Origin: Hyunsoonleella aestuarii
GTDB lineage: Bacteria; Bacteroidota; Bacteroidia; Flavobacteriales; Flavobacteriaceae
Assembly (NCBI RefSeq): GCF_006148925.1
Contig: NZ_VAWB01000001.1
Coordinates: 1,330,001 to 1,394,000 of the forward strand
DNA: 64,000 bases
Direction: 5' to 3'
The notes under the pieces were generated by a model, which did no database searches, was not told where the DNA came from, and saw nothing but the letters and a program-made list of their open reading frames with translations. Positions 47,509-55,823 of the stretch are shown piece by piece. Position 1 is the stretch's first letter. Each line of letters starts with the position of its first letter. The position numbers and the translations under genes are program-made.

Positions 47509-48453
47509 TTAGAATTTATAACTTAAACCAACAGTGTAATACGTTTGTAAATCATTATCAATATTATCGAATGTTGGTTCTGTTTGAGCAGGAATAGCTA
47601 AAGGATCAAACTGTCCTAAGGCATAATTTAATGCTTCTTGTTTATTGCTTCGTAAACCAAAATCAAAACCAACACCAATCATTTTCCAAAGCGTATAGCT
47701 AAAAGAGTTGGTCCATGTCCAGTTCGATAAGTCTGAGCTCTTATAACTTTGGAACATAGATAAGTTTGTTTTAAAGTTTATAGCTCCAATTTGTCTGGTA
47801 TAATCAGCCACTATTTTTGCGCCAAGTGACGATTCAAAAACAGTATCTCCACTACTAAATACAAAGTTGTAGTTTAATGGATGAATAACCACTATCAAGT
47901 TTTCAATAGGTGTCCAAGTTGCTCCAACACCGAAATCTAAATAACCTGGGTCATTAAAGTTATCGAGAAGGGTAGTTCTGTATTCCATTAACCCAGAAAT
48001 AGCTAATGTTTTGGTAATATTTCTTCCGTAAAGTGAAGACAAGTTAAATACATCAGTTGTTGGCTTAAAGCTATCGTCGTCAGTAGGGTTATCTTTATCG
48101 TCTAATTTAACCCAATTAAGATTTGTTGTAAGGGCGTTTCGCCAAAAGAATTTCTCTTGGATTAAATTGGCATAACCATTAAAGGTAAAACCAATATTAC
48201 CAGAGGAGTTGTTTGGAGTCCCTTGTGCGTACCAATTGTTAAAGTTAGATAAACTCCCACCTATAGTTCCAAACGCTCCAACACGCCAACCAGGGAGGGC
48301 ATCAATTTGAGCTTGTAAGGCTTTTACTTCGGCTTGTGCAGCATCGGCTTCAGCTTGTTTTTCCGCTTTTTGAGCTTGTAACTCTTCCTTTGATTGCGCG
48401 TTTATTGATATAAGACCAATAAAAAAGACGCATACGAGTAATAATTTTTTCAT
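47509..48453 (-). CDS. DUF3078 domain-containing exported protein
   Basis: A 314-residue exported protein. The ATG start gives the signal peptide MKKLLLVCVFFIGLISINAQ; a TTG 27 bases upstream is unlikely. Residues 21-55 form a short alanine- and glutamine-rich coiled coil (EELQAQKAEKQAEADAAQAE), then a beta-rich domain begins with WRVGAFGTIGGSLSNFNNWY and ends in YYTVGLSYKF, as in outer membrane barrels. DUF3078 proteins are common in Bacteroidota and their function is unknown. It lies downstream of DUF2480 at the end of the suf region. Confidence 0.85.
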   Translation of the reverse strand: MKKLLLVCVFFIGLISINAQSKEELQAQKAEKQAEADAAQAEVKALQAQIDALPGWRVGAFGTIGGSLSNFNNWYAQGTPNNSSGNIGFTFNGYANLIQEKFFWRNALTTNLNWVKLDDKDNPTDDDSFKPTTDVFNLSSLYGRNITKTLAISGLMEYRTTLLDNFNDPGYLDFGVGATWTPIENLIVVIHPLNYNFVFSSGDTVFESSLGAKIVADYTRQIGAINFKTNLSMFQSYKSSDLSNWTWTNSFSYTLWKMIGVGFDFGLRSNKQEALNYALGQFDPLAIPAQTEPTFDNIDNDLQTYYTVGLSYKF

Positions 48454-48523
48454 TTTTCTTTGGGTATAAAATATGTGCAAATATAAGGTTTAGACCTTAT
48501 AATTATAAATTGGTCACAAACAA

Positions 48524-49030
48524 TTATTTCTTCTTGTATAAGGGTACCGAAGAGCAAGCTTCCCCATACATGATGGATTTCGCAAAGGGTTTAAGCTTGT
48601 TGGTAAGCATAATGTAAGCATTTTGTGGTACGGGCTTGTTAGCACAGCCTTTAATAATAATCGGCTTTTCTTTATAAGCTGACAGATTAAGACTATTAAT
48701 AATATCTTGGTAAATGGCAGATTCCAATTCTTCCAAATTACCAGCTATCACACGTTTAGCATATGGTTCCAACTGAATGCTTAGTAACATATAGGCCCAT
48801 CCTGGAATAATTGCATCAGTGCTACATGTTAATGCAACATAAGCACCTTTGTATTGGCTCCAGTCGTATTTCGATACTTGATCCCTAAAGTCTTTTTCAC
48901 GGAGCACAAAACCTTCAAACAACCAATCTTTAATATCGAATAGAACGCGCTTTCCTTCGAGATAAAAGTCTTCCAAGTCAATGGTTACTAATTTGCTTTT
49001 CGCTACGCGATTTATAATTTCATCTGCCAT
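48524..49030 (-). CDS. DUF2480 family protein
   Basis: A 168-residue cytoplasmic protein of the DUF2480 family (ADEIINRVAKSKLVTIDLED, VALTCSTDAIIPGWAYMLL, VIIKGCANKPVPQNAYIMLT-like C-terminal half). Two half-domains with similar pattern, each containing a Cys in a small-residue loop, suggest an internal duplication. The family is found in Bacteroidota next to suf genes; a role in iron-sulfur assembly is plausible from context only. It lies 57 bases after the SufT-like gene. Confidence 0.85.
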   Translation of the reverse strand: MADEIINRVAKSKLVTIDLEDFYLEGKRVLFDIKDWLFEGFVLREKDFRDQVSKYDWSQYKGAYVALTCSTDAIIPGWAYMLLSIQLEPYAKRVIAGNLEELESAIYQDIINSLNLSAYKEKPIIIKGCANKPVPQNAYIMLTNKLKPFAKSIMYGEACSSVPLYKKK

Positions 49031-49087
49031 AGAAATATCGTATTTATCTTTTAGTTGTTAACCAGGTAGAGGGTAACTGAAACTAAA

Positions 49088-49414
49088 TTAAAGCATACCT
49101 AGTTCAAGTTTCGCCTCTTCACTCATCAAATCTTGAGTCCAAGGGGGGTCAAAAGTAATTTCCACTTCAGCGCTCTTTACGTCATTTAGCGACTTTACTT
49201 TTTCTTCAACCTCAAGAGGCAAAGTTTCTGCTACTGGGCAGTTAGGAGTTGTTAATGTCATTAGTATTTTAACATCGTAATCTTCGTTTACAAATACATC
49301 GTAAATAAGACCAAGCTCGTAAATGTCTACAGGTATTTCTGGGTCGTAAATAGTTTTTAAAACATTTACAATTTTTTCTCCTAACTCTGTTGTATCTATT
49401 GTTGTTTCACTCAT
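49088..49414 (-). CDS. SufT/MIP18-type iron-sulfur assembly protein (DUF59)
   Basis: A 108-residue DUF59/MIP18 family protein. Marks are TIYDPEIPVDIYELGLIYDV, the TLTTPNCPVAETLPLEVEEK segment with the conserved Cys, and EITFDPPWTQDLMSEEAK. Proteins of this type (SufT, PaaD-like, CIA2/MIP18) help pass iron-sulfur clusters to target proteins. It stands between sufE and DUF2480 on the same strand, consistent with a maturation role in the SUF system. Confidence 0.93.
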   Translation of the reverse strand: MSETTIDTTELGEKIVNVLKTIYDPEIPVDIYELGLIYDVFVNEDYDVKILMTLTTPNCPVAETLPLEVEEKVKSLNDVKSAEVEITFDPPWTQDLMSEEAKLELGML

Positions 49415-49491
49415 AATATAAATTGTTTGTTGTTAAGTTGTTTGATGTAAAGTCGAGAAGGCTCTAAAAGACTCCACAACAAACGACTAGC

Positions 49492-49920
49492 TTAATTCAA
49501 CTGTGTTTGGTATGCAATGGCATACATTTTTAATTGTTTAACCATACTCACCAATCCGTTTGCACGAGTAGGAGAAAGGTGTTCTTTTAAACCAATTTTA
49601 TCGATAAAACTGGTGTCGGCATCAATAATGTCTTTTGGATGTTGATTTGAAAATACACGAATTAAAATTGCTATGATGCCTTTAGTAATTATGGCATCGC
49701 TATCTGCAGTAAATTCAACTTTATCATCTTTCATTTCGGCATGCACCCAAACCTTACTCTGGCAACCTTTAATAATATTGCTTTCAGTTTTATATTGGTC
49801 GTCAATTAAAGGAAGTTCTTTCCCTAAATCAATCATATATTGATAGCGTTCCTCCCAATCTTCAAACATTGAGAATTCGTCTATTATTTCTTCTTGGATT
49901 TCATCAATACTCACAATCAC
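49492..49920 (-). CDS. sufE: SufE-type sulfur acceptor
   Basis: SufE takes persulfide sulfur from the cysteine desulfurase SufS and hands it to the SufBCD scaffold. The 142-residue product has the family core IQEEIIDEFSMFEDWEERYQ, ELPLIDDQYKTE and the active Cys53 in NIIKGCQSKVWVHAE, then LSPTRANGLVSMV near the end. The start is a GTG. It is separated from sufS by the M43 and META genes and has its own promoter at the end of the META gene. Confidence 0.96.
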   Translation of the reverse strand: MIVSIDEIQEEIIDEFSMFEDWEERYQYMIDLGKELPLIDDQYKTESNIIKGCQSKVWVHAEMKDDKVEFTADSDAIITKGIIAILIRVFSNQHPKDIIDADTSFIDKIGLKEHLSPTRANGLVSMVKQLKMYAIAYQTQLN

Positions 49921-49931
49921 AAATTTTTATG

Positions 49932-49962
49932 CAAAAATACAACATCAAAAGTTGCTATTCAA
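49932..49962 (-). promoter_or_regulatory. Complete Bacteroidota-type promoter for sufE
   Basis: On the minus strand TTG (49962-49960), 20 bases, then TATTTTTG (49939-49932), a full match to TTG-N(17-23)-TAnnTTTG, 11 bases before the sufE GTG. It overlaps the 3' end of the META gene, so sufE-sufT-DUF2480 can be transcribed apart from the upstream genes. Confidence 0.6.
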
Positions 49963-50746
49963 TGTTTTCAGCTATTGATAAGATTTCTTTGACAAGTGAT
50001 GCGATAGCCTCTGGAGGATTACCATCGTCGAACCCTTGTGTCTTATATACGGTTCCATTTTTAGTTATGGTTAATCGTGCCATGGGCGCACCATCAAATT
50101 GATGTTTTTTAGAGGGAGGGTCTAGATTTTCAATATATTTAACTTCAATATTTTCAATAGCACTTACAAGTTTATTCCAGTCTGATTCTGAGCAGTTTTT
50201 TATAATGGCATCTTTTCCTCTTTTACTTGAAACCGATATGTGTTTGTTATCAATTTTGATGTGTTTAAAATAACCTCGGGAACTGGCGCCATATTCAAAG
50301 CTTAACATTGTTTGAATTTCTTTTGTTGCAACAACAAGTAATGTTTTATTCTTAAATAACGAAAAACCGCTTTCTGAGAACAAAATGGTATTGGCATCTT
50401 CAAGTGCTTTTAGCATTTTAGATTCTATGGCATTGGCCGCGTCTTGACATAACATTTTTGTAGATGCCATCGCTCCAAATTTTAACATTTCGTTATCCAG
50501 TAAATAAGAACCATAAAATCTATTACAACCTGAAAAACCTGATGCTTGCTTCGTGTTTTTATCAAATGAAATATTTAAGTTGAATGTCGAAACATCTGCA
50601 TAACTTATTTGTGCAATATTATATAATCCACTTAGTTCTTTCAAGGTTGAATTTTCTGGCTCTAAACTTTGCATAATTTGATAATCTGATGGTCCCCAAC
50701 AACATCGTAATATAATTATACTGAGTGTGCTTAAGATGAATTTCAT
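49955..50746 (-). CDS. META domain-containing lipoprotein
   Basis: A 264-residue protein. The preferred start is the ATG of MKFILSTLSIIILRCCWGPS, a signal peptide with a probable lipobox Cys near 15-16; a longer frame from a TTG would begin inside the upstream terminator. Residues about 45-155 fit the META/HslJ domain (FDKNTKQASGFSGCNRFYGS, MASTKMLCQDAANAIESKML). The C-terminal 100 residues (HISVSSKRGKDAIIKN, PMARLTITKNGTVYKTQGFD) form a second unrecognised domain. META proteins are stress-linked envelope proteins of uncertain function. It lies between the M43 gene and sufE. Confidence 0.8.
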   Translation of the reverse strand: MKFILSTLSIIILRCCWGPSDYQIMQSLEPENSTLKELSGLYNIAQISYADVSTFNLNISFDKNTKQASGFSGCNRFYGSYLLDNEMLKFGAMASTKMLCQDAANAIESKMLKALEDANTILFSESGFSLFKNKTLLVVATKEIQTMLSFEYGASSRGYFKHIKIDNKHISVSSKRGKDAIIKNCSESDWNKLVSAIENIEVKYIENLDPPSKKHQFDGAPMARLTITKNGTVYKTQGFDDGNPPEAIASLVKEILSIAENIE

Positions 50747-50779
50747 GAATATTGTTTTAGTTCGAAATTGAATGTACAA

Positions 50780-50805
50780 AAAAGACGCCAAAGTTGGCGT
50801 CTTTT
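50780..50805 (-). terminator. Intrinsic terminator after the M43 protease gene
   Basis: AAAAGACGCCA and TGGCGTCTTTT are perfect 11-base arms with a four-base loop; on the minus strand a T-run follows. It isolates the M43 gene from the META gene. Confidence 0.88.
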
Positions 50806-50835
50806 AAAATTTATCTAAAAAGGATGTTTAACATA

Positions 50836-51915
50836 TTACCTTTGACCAGTAGCTAGTAGAGCACGCATTCTGTTGCGTTGTCCGTCTGTAAACATGTACA
50901 TGCAGCTATCATTTGTATAATCCATATAATTCATAGTCATATCAGCAGTTTTACAACTAACAGAAGGATATGAAGGGCAGCCGTAATTTGCACCACCTGC
51001 ACTTGGTGTATCTGCAACAAAATCGTCTTGACGACATCTTCCATCACCCCAAATATGTCTTAAATTTAAGTAGTGACCCACTTCATGGGTAGCAGTTCTT
51101 CCCTCATTATATGGTGATGCTGAACCTCCAGGTAGGCTAGAATAAAGTATTACAACACCATCTGTGCTAGAAGGTCCCCCAGGAAACTGAGCATATCCTA
51201 AAATGCCACCACTAATATTACATATCCAAATATTCAAAGTTGTATTTGGACTAGTAGGATCTATTCCTCCTCTTGATGATTTTTTCATATCATCGTTAGT
51301 ACTCCAAGCAGAAATACTAGTTGATTTTCTTGTGATATCTGACGATGCGTTGAATAAAAATTCTATTTCTGTATCAGTTACATCATTTACAAATGTAGAA
51401 CCTGAAGGCAACATGCTTATATTTGAATTATTATTTCTAAAATCGGTATTTAAAACATCTATTTGCGCTTGAATTTGATTATCACTAACATTTTGACTTG
51501 AATTACTGTATAATACATTTACATGAACAGGGATTTTAATGATTCCTAATCCATCATCAATAGGCGCAACATCCACATCATCGCCTCCGTCATTATTTCC
51601 ACCTCCACCATTTCCAGGTTTGTCTGGTTTGCCTTTTGCAGCTAAGAATTTTCGAGTTTGATATTCAATGTCATACATTTTTTTTGCTTGCCCTGGATTC
51701 TCGCTTAGTTGCCTGTTCAAGACATTCATAGTATGACAGGTTTTTAATTTATCCTTTGAATTTGCAGATTTGACAACTGATCCATCATCACCATCAGTGT
51801 AAACATAAAAATCGCTCATATCGATTTCTTGTTCTTGGCTTAAGGTTTTAGAATCATCATCACATGCTGTAAATAAGAAGGCTACAGCAACCATACATAA
51901 GAGTACTTTTTTCAT
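50836..51915 (-). CDS. M43 family zinc metalloprotease, lipoprotein
   Basis: A 359-residue pappalysin/cytophagalysin-type (M43) metalloprotease. It has a lipobox (FLFTAC, Cys18) followed by DDDSK. A Gly/Asn/Asp-rich linker (about 100-115) joins an N-terminal segment to the catalytic domain, which holds the metzincin motif HEVGHYLNLRH (277-287) and a Met-turn in ADMTMNYMDYTND. Conserved Cys pairs flank the site (CRQDD, YGCPSYPSVSC). Family members cut extracellular proteins. It ends at its own terminator and lies within the suf region without an evident tie to iron-sulfur assembly. Confidence 0.92.
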   Translation of the reverse strand: MKKVLLCMVAVAFLFTACDDDSKTLSQEQEIDMSDFYVYTDGDDGSVVKSANSKDKLKTCHTMNVLNRQLSENPGQAKKMYDIEYQTRKFLAAKGKPDKPGNGGGGNNDGGDDVDVAPIDDGLGIIKIPVHVNVLYSNSSQNVSDNQIQAQIDVLNTDFRNNNSNISMLPSGSTFVNDVTDTEIEFLFNASSDITRKSTSISAWSTNDDMKKSSRGGIDPTSPNTTLNIWICNISGGILGYAQFPGGPSSTDGVVILYSSLPGGSASPYNEGRTATHEVGHYLNLRHIWGDGRCRQDDFVADTPSAGGANYGCPSYPSVSCKTADMTMNYMDYTNDSCMYMFTDGQRNRMRALLATGQR

Positions 51916-52020
51916 TTTAAATAATTATTTTGAATTAGTCGCTGTGGAAGATATAATTATTTATGGAAATCAGTACAGAATTAGCAAAATAGTTGTTAAC
52001 TAATCGACAAACCGTCAATA

Positions 52021-52055
52021 TTTGTTATTTAATTAACAATTGTTGCGATAACAAA
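52021..52055. repeat. AT-rich inverted repeat between sufS and the M43 gene
   Basis: TTTGTTAT (52021-52028) and ATAACAAA (52048-52055) are perfect arms; the loop holds the palindrome AACAATTGTT (52035-52044), which also occurs before TonB receptor 1. It lies 23 bases past the sufS stop and may act as a weak terminator or as a binding site near the M43 gene start. Confidence 0.35.
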
Positions 52056-52077
52056 TTAAAAGAAGCCAAAGTATCGT

Positions 52078-53292
52078 TTAAGAAAGCATCATTTTTGCTT
52101 TCTTAACGCCTTCAACTAACAAATCAATTTCTTTTTTTGTGTTGTAGAATGAAAAAGATGCTCTTACCGTACCAGGAATTTTATAGTAATCCATGATAGG
52201 TTGAGCACAATGGTGCCCTGTACGAACGGCAATTCCTAATTTATCTAGAATGGTACCAATATCGTATGGATGAATACCCTCAAGGTTAAAAGATATTACA
52301 GATGTTTTGTTTTTTGAAGTACCATATATTTTTAAGCCTTCAATTTGCAAAAGTTTTTCATTGGCATATTCAAGGAGCTCATTCTCATAAGAAGCAATAG
52401 CTTCAAGACCAATAGCATTCATGTAATCAATGGCTGCGCCAAATACAATACCTCCAGCAATATTTGGGGTCCCAGCTTCAAACTTATGCGGTAAATCCGC
52501 GTAAGTTGTTTTTTCAAAAGTAACTTCGGCAATCATTTCACCTCCACCTTGATATGGAGGAAGTTTTTTAAGCCATTCTTCTTTACCGTATAACATACCA
52601 ACACCTGTTGGACCACACATTTTATGTGCTGAGGCCACATAAAAATCGACATCCAAATCTTGTACATTAGCTTTTATATGAGGGCTAGATTGAGCGCCGT
52701 CTATTAGTACAGCAGCTCCTACTTTATGAGCTTCATCAATGATATACTCAATAGGATTAATAGTTCCCAATGCGTTAGAAACATGATTAACAAAAACAAG
52801 TTTAGTATTGTTTGAAAGAAGCTCATCATATTTGGCCATTACTAATTCGCCGTCCTCATTCATTGGAATAACTTTTAGTATGGCTCCTGTTCGTTCGCAT
52901 AACATTTGCCAAGGCACAATGTTGGAATGATGTTCTAGAGCGGATACTATAATTTCATCATCTTTTTTTATTAACGAGGAAAATCCATGAGCTACTAAAT
53001 TAATACCATGGGTTGTTCCGGATGTGAAAATAATTTCATGTGAAAATTTAGCATTAAAATGACTTTGTATTTTTTGCCTTGCCTGCTCATATAGGTCGGT
53101 TGCTTCTTGACTTAAGGTATGGACACCGCGATGAATATTGGCATTATAATTTGAATAATAATCTACAATGGCATCAATAACTGGTTTAGGAGTTTGGGAT
53201 GTCGCTGCATTATCAAAATACACTAAAGGTTTACCATTTACTGTACGAGATAAAATAGGGAAGTCTTTTCTAATGTTTTCAACGTTGAACAT
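52078..53292 (-). CDS. sufS: SufS-type cysteine desulfurase
   Basis: SufS is a PLP enzyme that removes sulfur from cysteine as a persulfide for iron-sulfur clusters. The 404-residue product has the PLP lysine Lys224 in ASAHKMCGPTGVGMLYG and the active Cys362 in AVRTGHHCAQPIMDYY, with the SufS-type short loop. ALEHHSNIVPWQ and VLIDGAQSSPH are further family segments. It follows sufD by 14 bases, ending the sufB-C-D-S run. Secure. Confidence 0.98.
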   Translation of the reverse strand: MFNVENIRKDFPILSRTVNGKPLVYFDNAATSQTPKPVIDAIVDYYSNYNANIHRGVHTLSQEATDLYEQARQKIQSHFNAKFSHEIIFTSGTTHGINLVAHGFSSLIKKDDEIIVSALEHHSNIVPWQMLCERTGAILKVIPMNEDGELVMAKYDELLSNNTKLVFVNHVSNALGTINPIEYIIDEAHKVGAAVLIDGAQSSPHIKANVQDLDVDFYVASAHKMCGPTGVGMLYGKEEWLKKLPPYQGGGEMIAEVTFEKTTYADLPHKFEAGTPNIAGGIVFGAAIDYMNAIGLEAIASYENELLEYANEKLLQIEGLKIYGTSKNKTSVISFNLEGIHPYDIGTILDKLGIAVRTGHHCAQPIMDYYKIPGTVRASFSFYNTKKEIDLLVEGVKKAKMMLS

Positions 53293-53306
53293 AGGTTCAA
53301 ATAATT

Positions 53307-54620
53307 TTACAAATCGAAACCAAGGTTCACACCTAATTTATTAGCAATAATTTTAGTGATGCGTTGTTTTAATTCTGGTATTTTAACAGAACTCATAACA
53401 TCATTACTAAAAGCATACATTAAAAGTGCTTTAGCTTCCTTTTCTGGAATACCTCTTGAGCGCATGTAGAACATGGCACTTTCGTCTAACTGACCAATGG
53501 TACATCCGTGTGAGCATTTAACATCGTCGGCAAAAATCTCTAATTGCGGCTTGGTATTGATTGTGGCTTTGTCACTTATTAAAATATTATTATTGGACTG
53601 AAACGCATTGGTTTTCTGTGCTTCTTTTTCAACAATAATTTTTCCATTAAAAACACCTGTAGAGTTTTCGCCAAAAATACCTTTATAGTCCTGATGACTT
53701 TCACAATTAGGCTCTATGTGATGCACTAATGTGTTATGATCTACGTGTTGTTTGTTTCCTAAAATAGTTACGCCCTTAAGTATAGAGTCTATACGCTGAC
53801 CTTCTTGGTAAAAATTAAGATTATTGCGAGTCAATTTTCCTCCAAATGCAAATGTATGAACCGAACAAACACTTTCTTGTTTTTGTTTTAGAAAAGTATT
53901 GTCTATTAGAGATGCGTTTGAGTTGTCATTTTGTATTTTGTAGTAATCAACTATAGCACGTTTCTTAGCAAAAATTTCAGTAACACTATTTGTTAATACT
54001 GAGTTATCAGTTAAACTTTGATGACGTTCTATTATTTGAACATGTGAATTCTCTTCAACCACAATTAAGTTTCTAGGCTGAAGCATGGTTGCAGATTCAT
54101 TTCCAGTTGAAAAGTGAATTATTTGGATTGGTTTTTCTACCAATTTATTCTTAGGAATATGAATATAAGCCCCTTCACTTGAAAATGCTGTATTAAGAGC
54201 AGGTAGACTATCTTTTGTTGCCGCTTTGTTAAAATAATGTTCAATTACCAAACGGTATTTGGGTTTAGACAGTGCCGCAGACATAAGGCATACATCCATG
54301 CCATCGTGAGTGGTTTGCGATAGGTGAGAAGAGTATTTGCCATCTATAAATACAATCTTATACGAGTCGATGTCATAAATAAAGTATTTTTTAACATCAC
54401 GGTATTCTATGGCATTTTCTTGCTTTGGAAAAACACTGTAATCTTCTTTAAGAATTTTATTTAAAGATGTATACTTCCATGCTTCTTCCTTTTTGGAAGG
54501 GAAACCTTTTTCTTCAAATGTTTTTATAGCATCAGTTCTAACATCGTGAACATAGGTGTCTATGTCTACCTTATTCTCGAAAACCATAAATGATGATAGT
54601 AACTTCTCTTTTAGTTCCAT
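53307..54620 (-). CDS. sufD: Iron-sulfur assembly protein SufD
   Basis: SufD forms the SufBC2D scaffold complex with SufB and SufC. The 437-residue product shows an N-terminal helical domain (SKKEEAWKYTSLNKILKEDY), the beta-helix core, and the C-terminal region with DDVKCSHGCTIGQLDESAMFYMRSRGI, in which the conserved Cys-His pair of SufBD proteins can be seen. Length and order, directly after sufC, fit SufD rather than SufB. Secure. Confidence 0.97.
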   Translation of the reverse strand: MELKEKLLSSFMVFENKVDIDTYVHDVRTDAIKTFEEKGFPSKKEEAWKYTSLNKILKEDYSVFPKQENAIEYRDVKKYFIYDIDSYKIVFIDGKYSSHLSQTTHDGMDVCLMSAALSKPKYRLVIEHYFNKAATKDSLPALNTAFSSEGAYIHIPKNKLVEKPIQIIHFSTGNESATMLQPRNLIVVEENSHVQIIERHQSLTDNSVLTNSVTEIFAKKRAIVDYYKIQNDNSNASLIDNTFLKQKQESVCSVHTFAFGGKLTRNNLNFYQEGQRIDSILKGVTILGNKQHVDHNTLVHHIEPNCESHQDYKGIFGENSTGVFNGKIIVEKEAQKTNAFQSNNNILISDKATINTKPQLEIFADDVKCSHGCTIGQLDESAMFYMRSRGIPEKEAKALLMYAFSNDVMSSVKIPELKQRITKIIANKLGVNLGFDL

Positions 54621-54630
54621 TTGCTTTTTG

Positions 54631-55383
54631 TTAAGCGTTCACTTCTTCTTTAATCCAATCGTATCCCTTTTCTTCGAGTTCGTGAGCTAATTCCTTGGTG
54701 CCAGATTTTACAATCTTACCATTGTATAAAACATGCACGAAGTCTGGAACAATATGGTCTAATAAACGTTGGTAATGCGTTATCACCACTACGGCGTTAT
54801 CTTTACTTTTTAATTTGTTAACACCATTAGCTACAATGCGCAATGCATCAATATCTAACCCAGAATCTGTTTCGTCAAGAATGGCTAATTTAGGTTCTAA
54901 CATAGCCATTTGGAATATTTCATTTCGCTTTTTCTCTCCTCCAGAAAACCCTTCGTTTAAGGAACGAGATAAAAACTTTCTATCAATTTCTAATAAATCA
55001 GCTTTCTCGCGAATTAGCTTTAGCATATCCTTTGCTGGCATGTCCTCTAGCCCTTGTGCTTTTCGAGATTCGTTAATGGCTGTTTTAATAAAGTTGGTCA
55101 CTGATACTCCCGGAATTTCAATAGGATATTGAAACGATAAAAACACACCCTTGTGGGCACGTTCTTCTGCAGCTAATTCATCAATATCTTCACCATTAAA
55201 TTCGATATTGCCTTTAGTTACTTCGTAATCTTCTTTCCCGGCAACAACAGAGGCCAAAGTACTTTTTCCCGAACCATTAGGACCCATTATAGCATGAACT
55301 TCACCTGGTTTAACTTCGAGGTTAATACCTTTTAAAATGCTTTTATCTTCAACACTTGCGTGTAAATTATTTATTTTTAACAT
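54631..55383 (-). CDS. sufC: Iron-sulfur assembly ATPase SufC
   Basis: SufC is the ABC-type ATPase of the SufBC2D complex. The 250-residue product shows Walker A GPNGSGKSTLA, Q-loop LSFQYPIEIPGVS, signature SGGEKKRNEI, Walker B AILDETDSGLD and the switch His in VVITHYQRLLD, all in the SufC form. It sits between the small lipoprotein gene (nine bases upstream) and sufD. Secure. Confidence 0.98.
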   Translation of the reverse strand: MLKINNLHASVEDKSILKGINLEVKPGEVHAIMGPNGSGKSTLASVVAGKEDYEVTKGNIEFNGEDIDELAAEERAHKGVFLSFQYPIEIPGVSVTNFIKTAINESRKAQGLEDMPAKDMLKLIREKADLLEIDRKFLSRSLNEGFSGGEKKRNEIFQMAMLEPKLAILDETDSGLDIDALRIVANGVNKLKSKDNAVVVITHYQRLLDHIVPDFVHVLYNGKIVKSGTKELAHELEEKGYDWIKEEVNA

Positions 55384-55392
55384 ATTTCTTTT

Positions 55393-55812
55393 TTAGCTTC
55401 CTAGTTTTACAACATCGTTTTCTTCGTCTTTTGGTGGAGAGACCTTCAGAATTTCAATAATTTCAACTTTTTGTTCCCAGAGGATTTGTTCGTCCTTTTT
55501 ATCGGTAATTTTTCCTCGTATTTCAACTTGTACCATATCTGTTGGTACTTTTTTATAGACTTCGGCTTGTTTATTAAGTTCATGCATTTTGTCGGTAACA
55601 AAAACACCATAAATATCAGCATGAGTTTGAAGAACTGCAGCACCATCAAAATAAACAAAATCACCTTTAAGTAATGTTAAGCCATCACTTTGCTTTGCTG
55701 TTTTTTCTGGGCTATCTGCACCAATTAATTCTTCAGTTTTTTCTGTTTTCGCTTCTTTTTTACAGCTAACAATTACTGTTAAACAGAAAAGCAACGTTAC
55801 TAGTTTTTTCAT
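55393..55812 (-). CDS. Small lipoprotein with NlpE C-terminal-like character inside the suf operon
   Basis: A 139-residue predicted lipoprotein: signal peptide with lipobox VIVSC (Cys17), a Lys/Glu/Thr-rich linker (18-45), then a beta-rich domain of about 75 residues. That domain (KGDFVYFDGAAVLQTHADIY, VFVTDKMHELNKQAEVY, VQVEIRGKI) recalls the OB-like C-terminal domain of NlpE, an envelope sensor of copper and surface stress, but without its Cys pair. It is set between sufB and sufC with gaps of only about 10 bases, so it must be co-transcribed. A signal between envelope state and iron-sulfur assembly is possible but unproven. Confidence 0.65.
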   Translation of the reverse strand: MKKLVTLLFCLTVIVSCKKEAKTEKTEELIGADSPEKTAKQSDGLTLLKGDFVYFDGAAVLQTHADIYGVFVTDKMHELNKQAEVYKKVPTDMVQVEIRGKITDKKDEQILWEQKVEIIEILKVSPPKDEENDVVKLGS

Positions 55813-55823
55813 TTTTAATAAAT

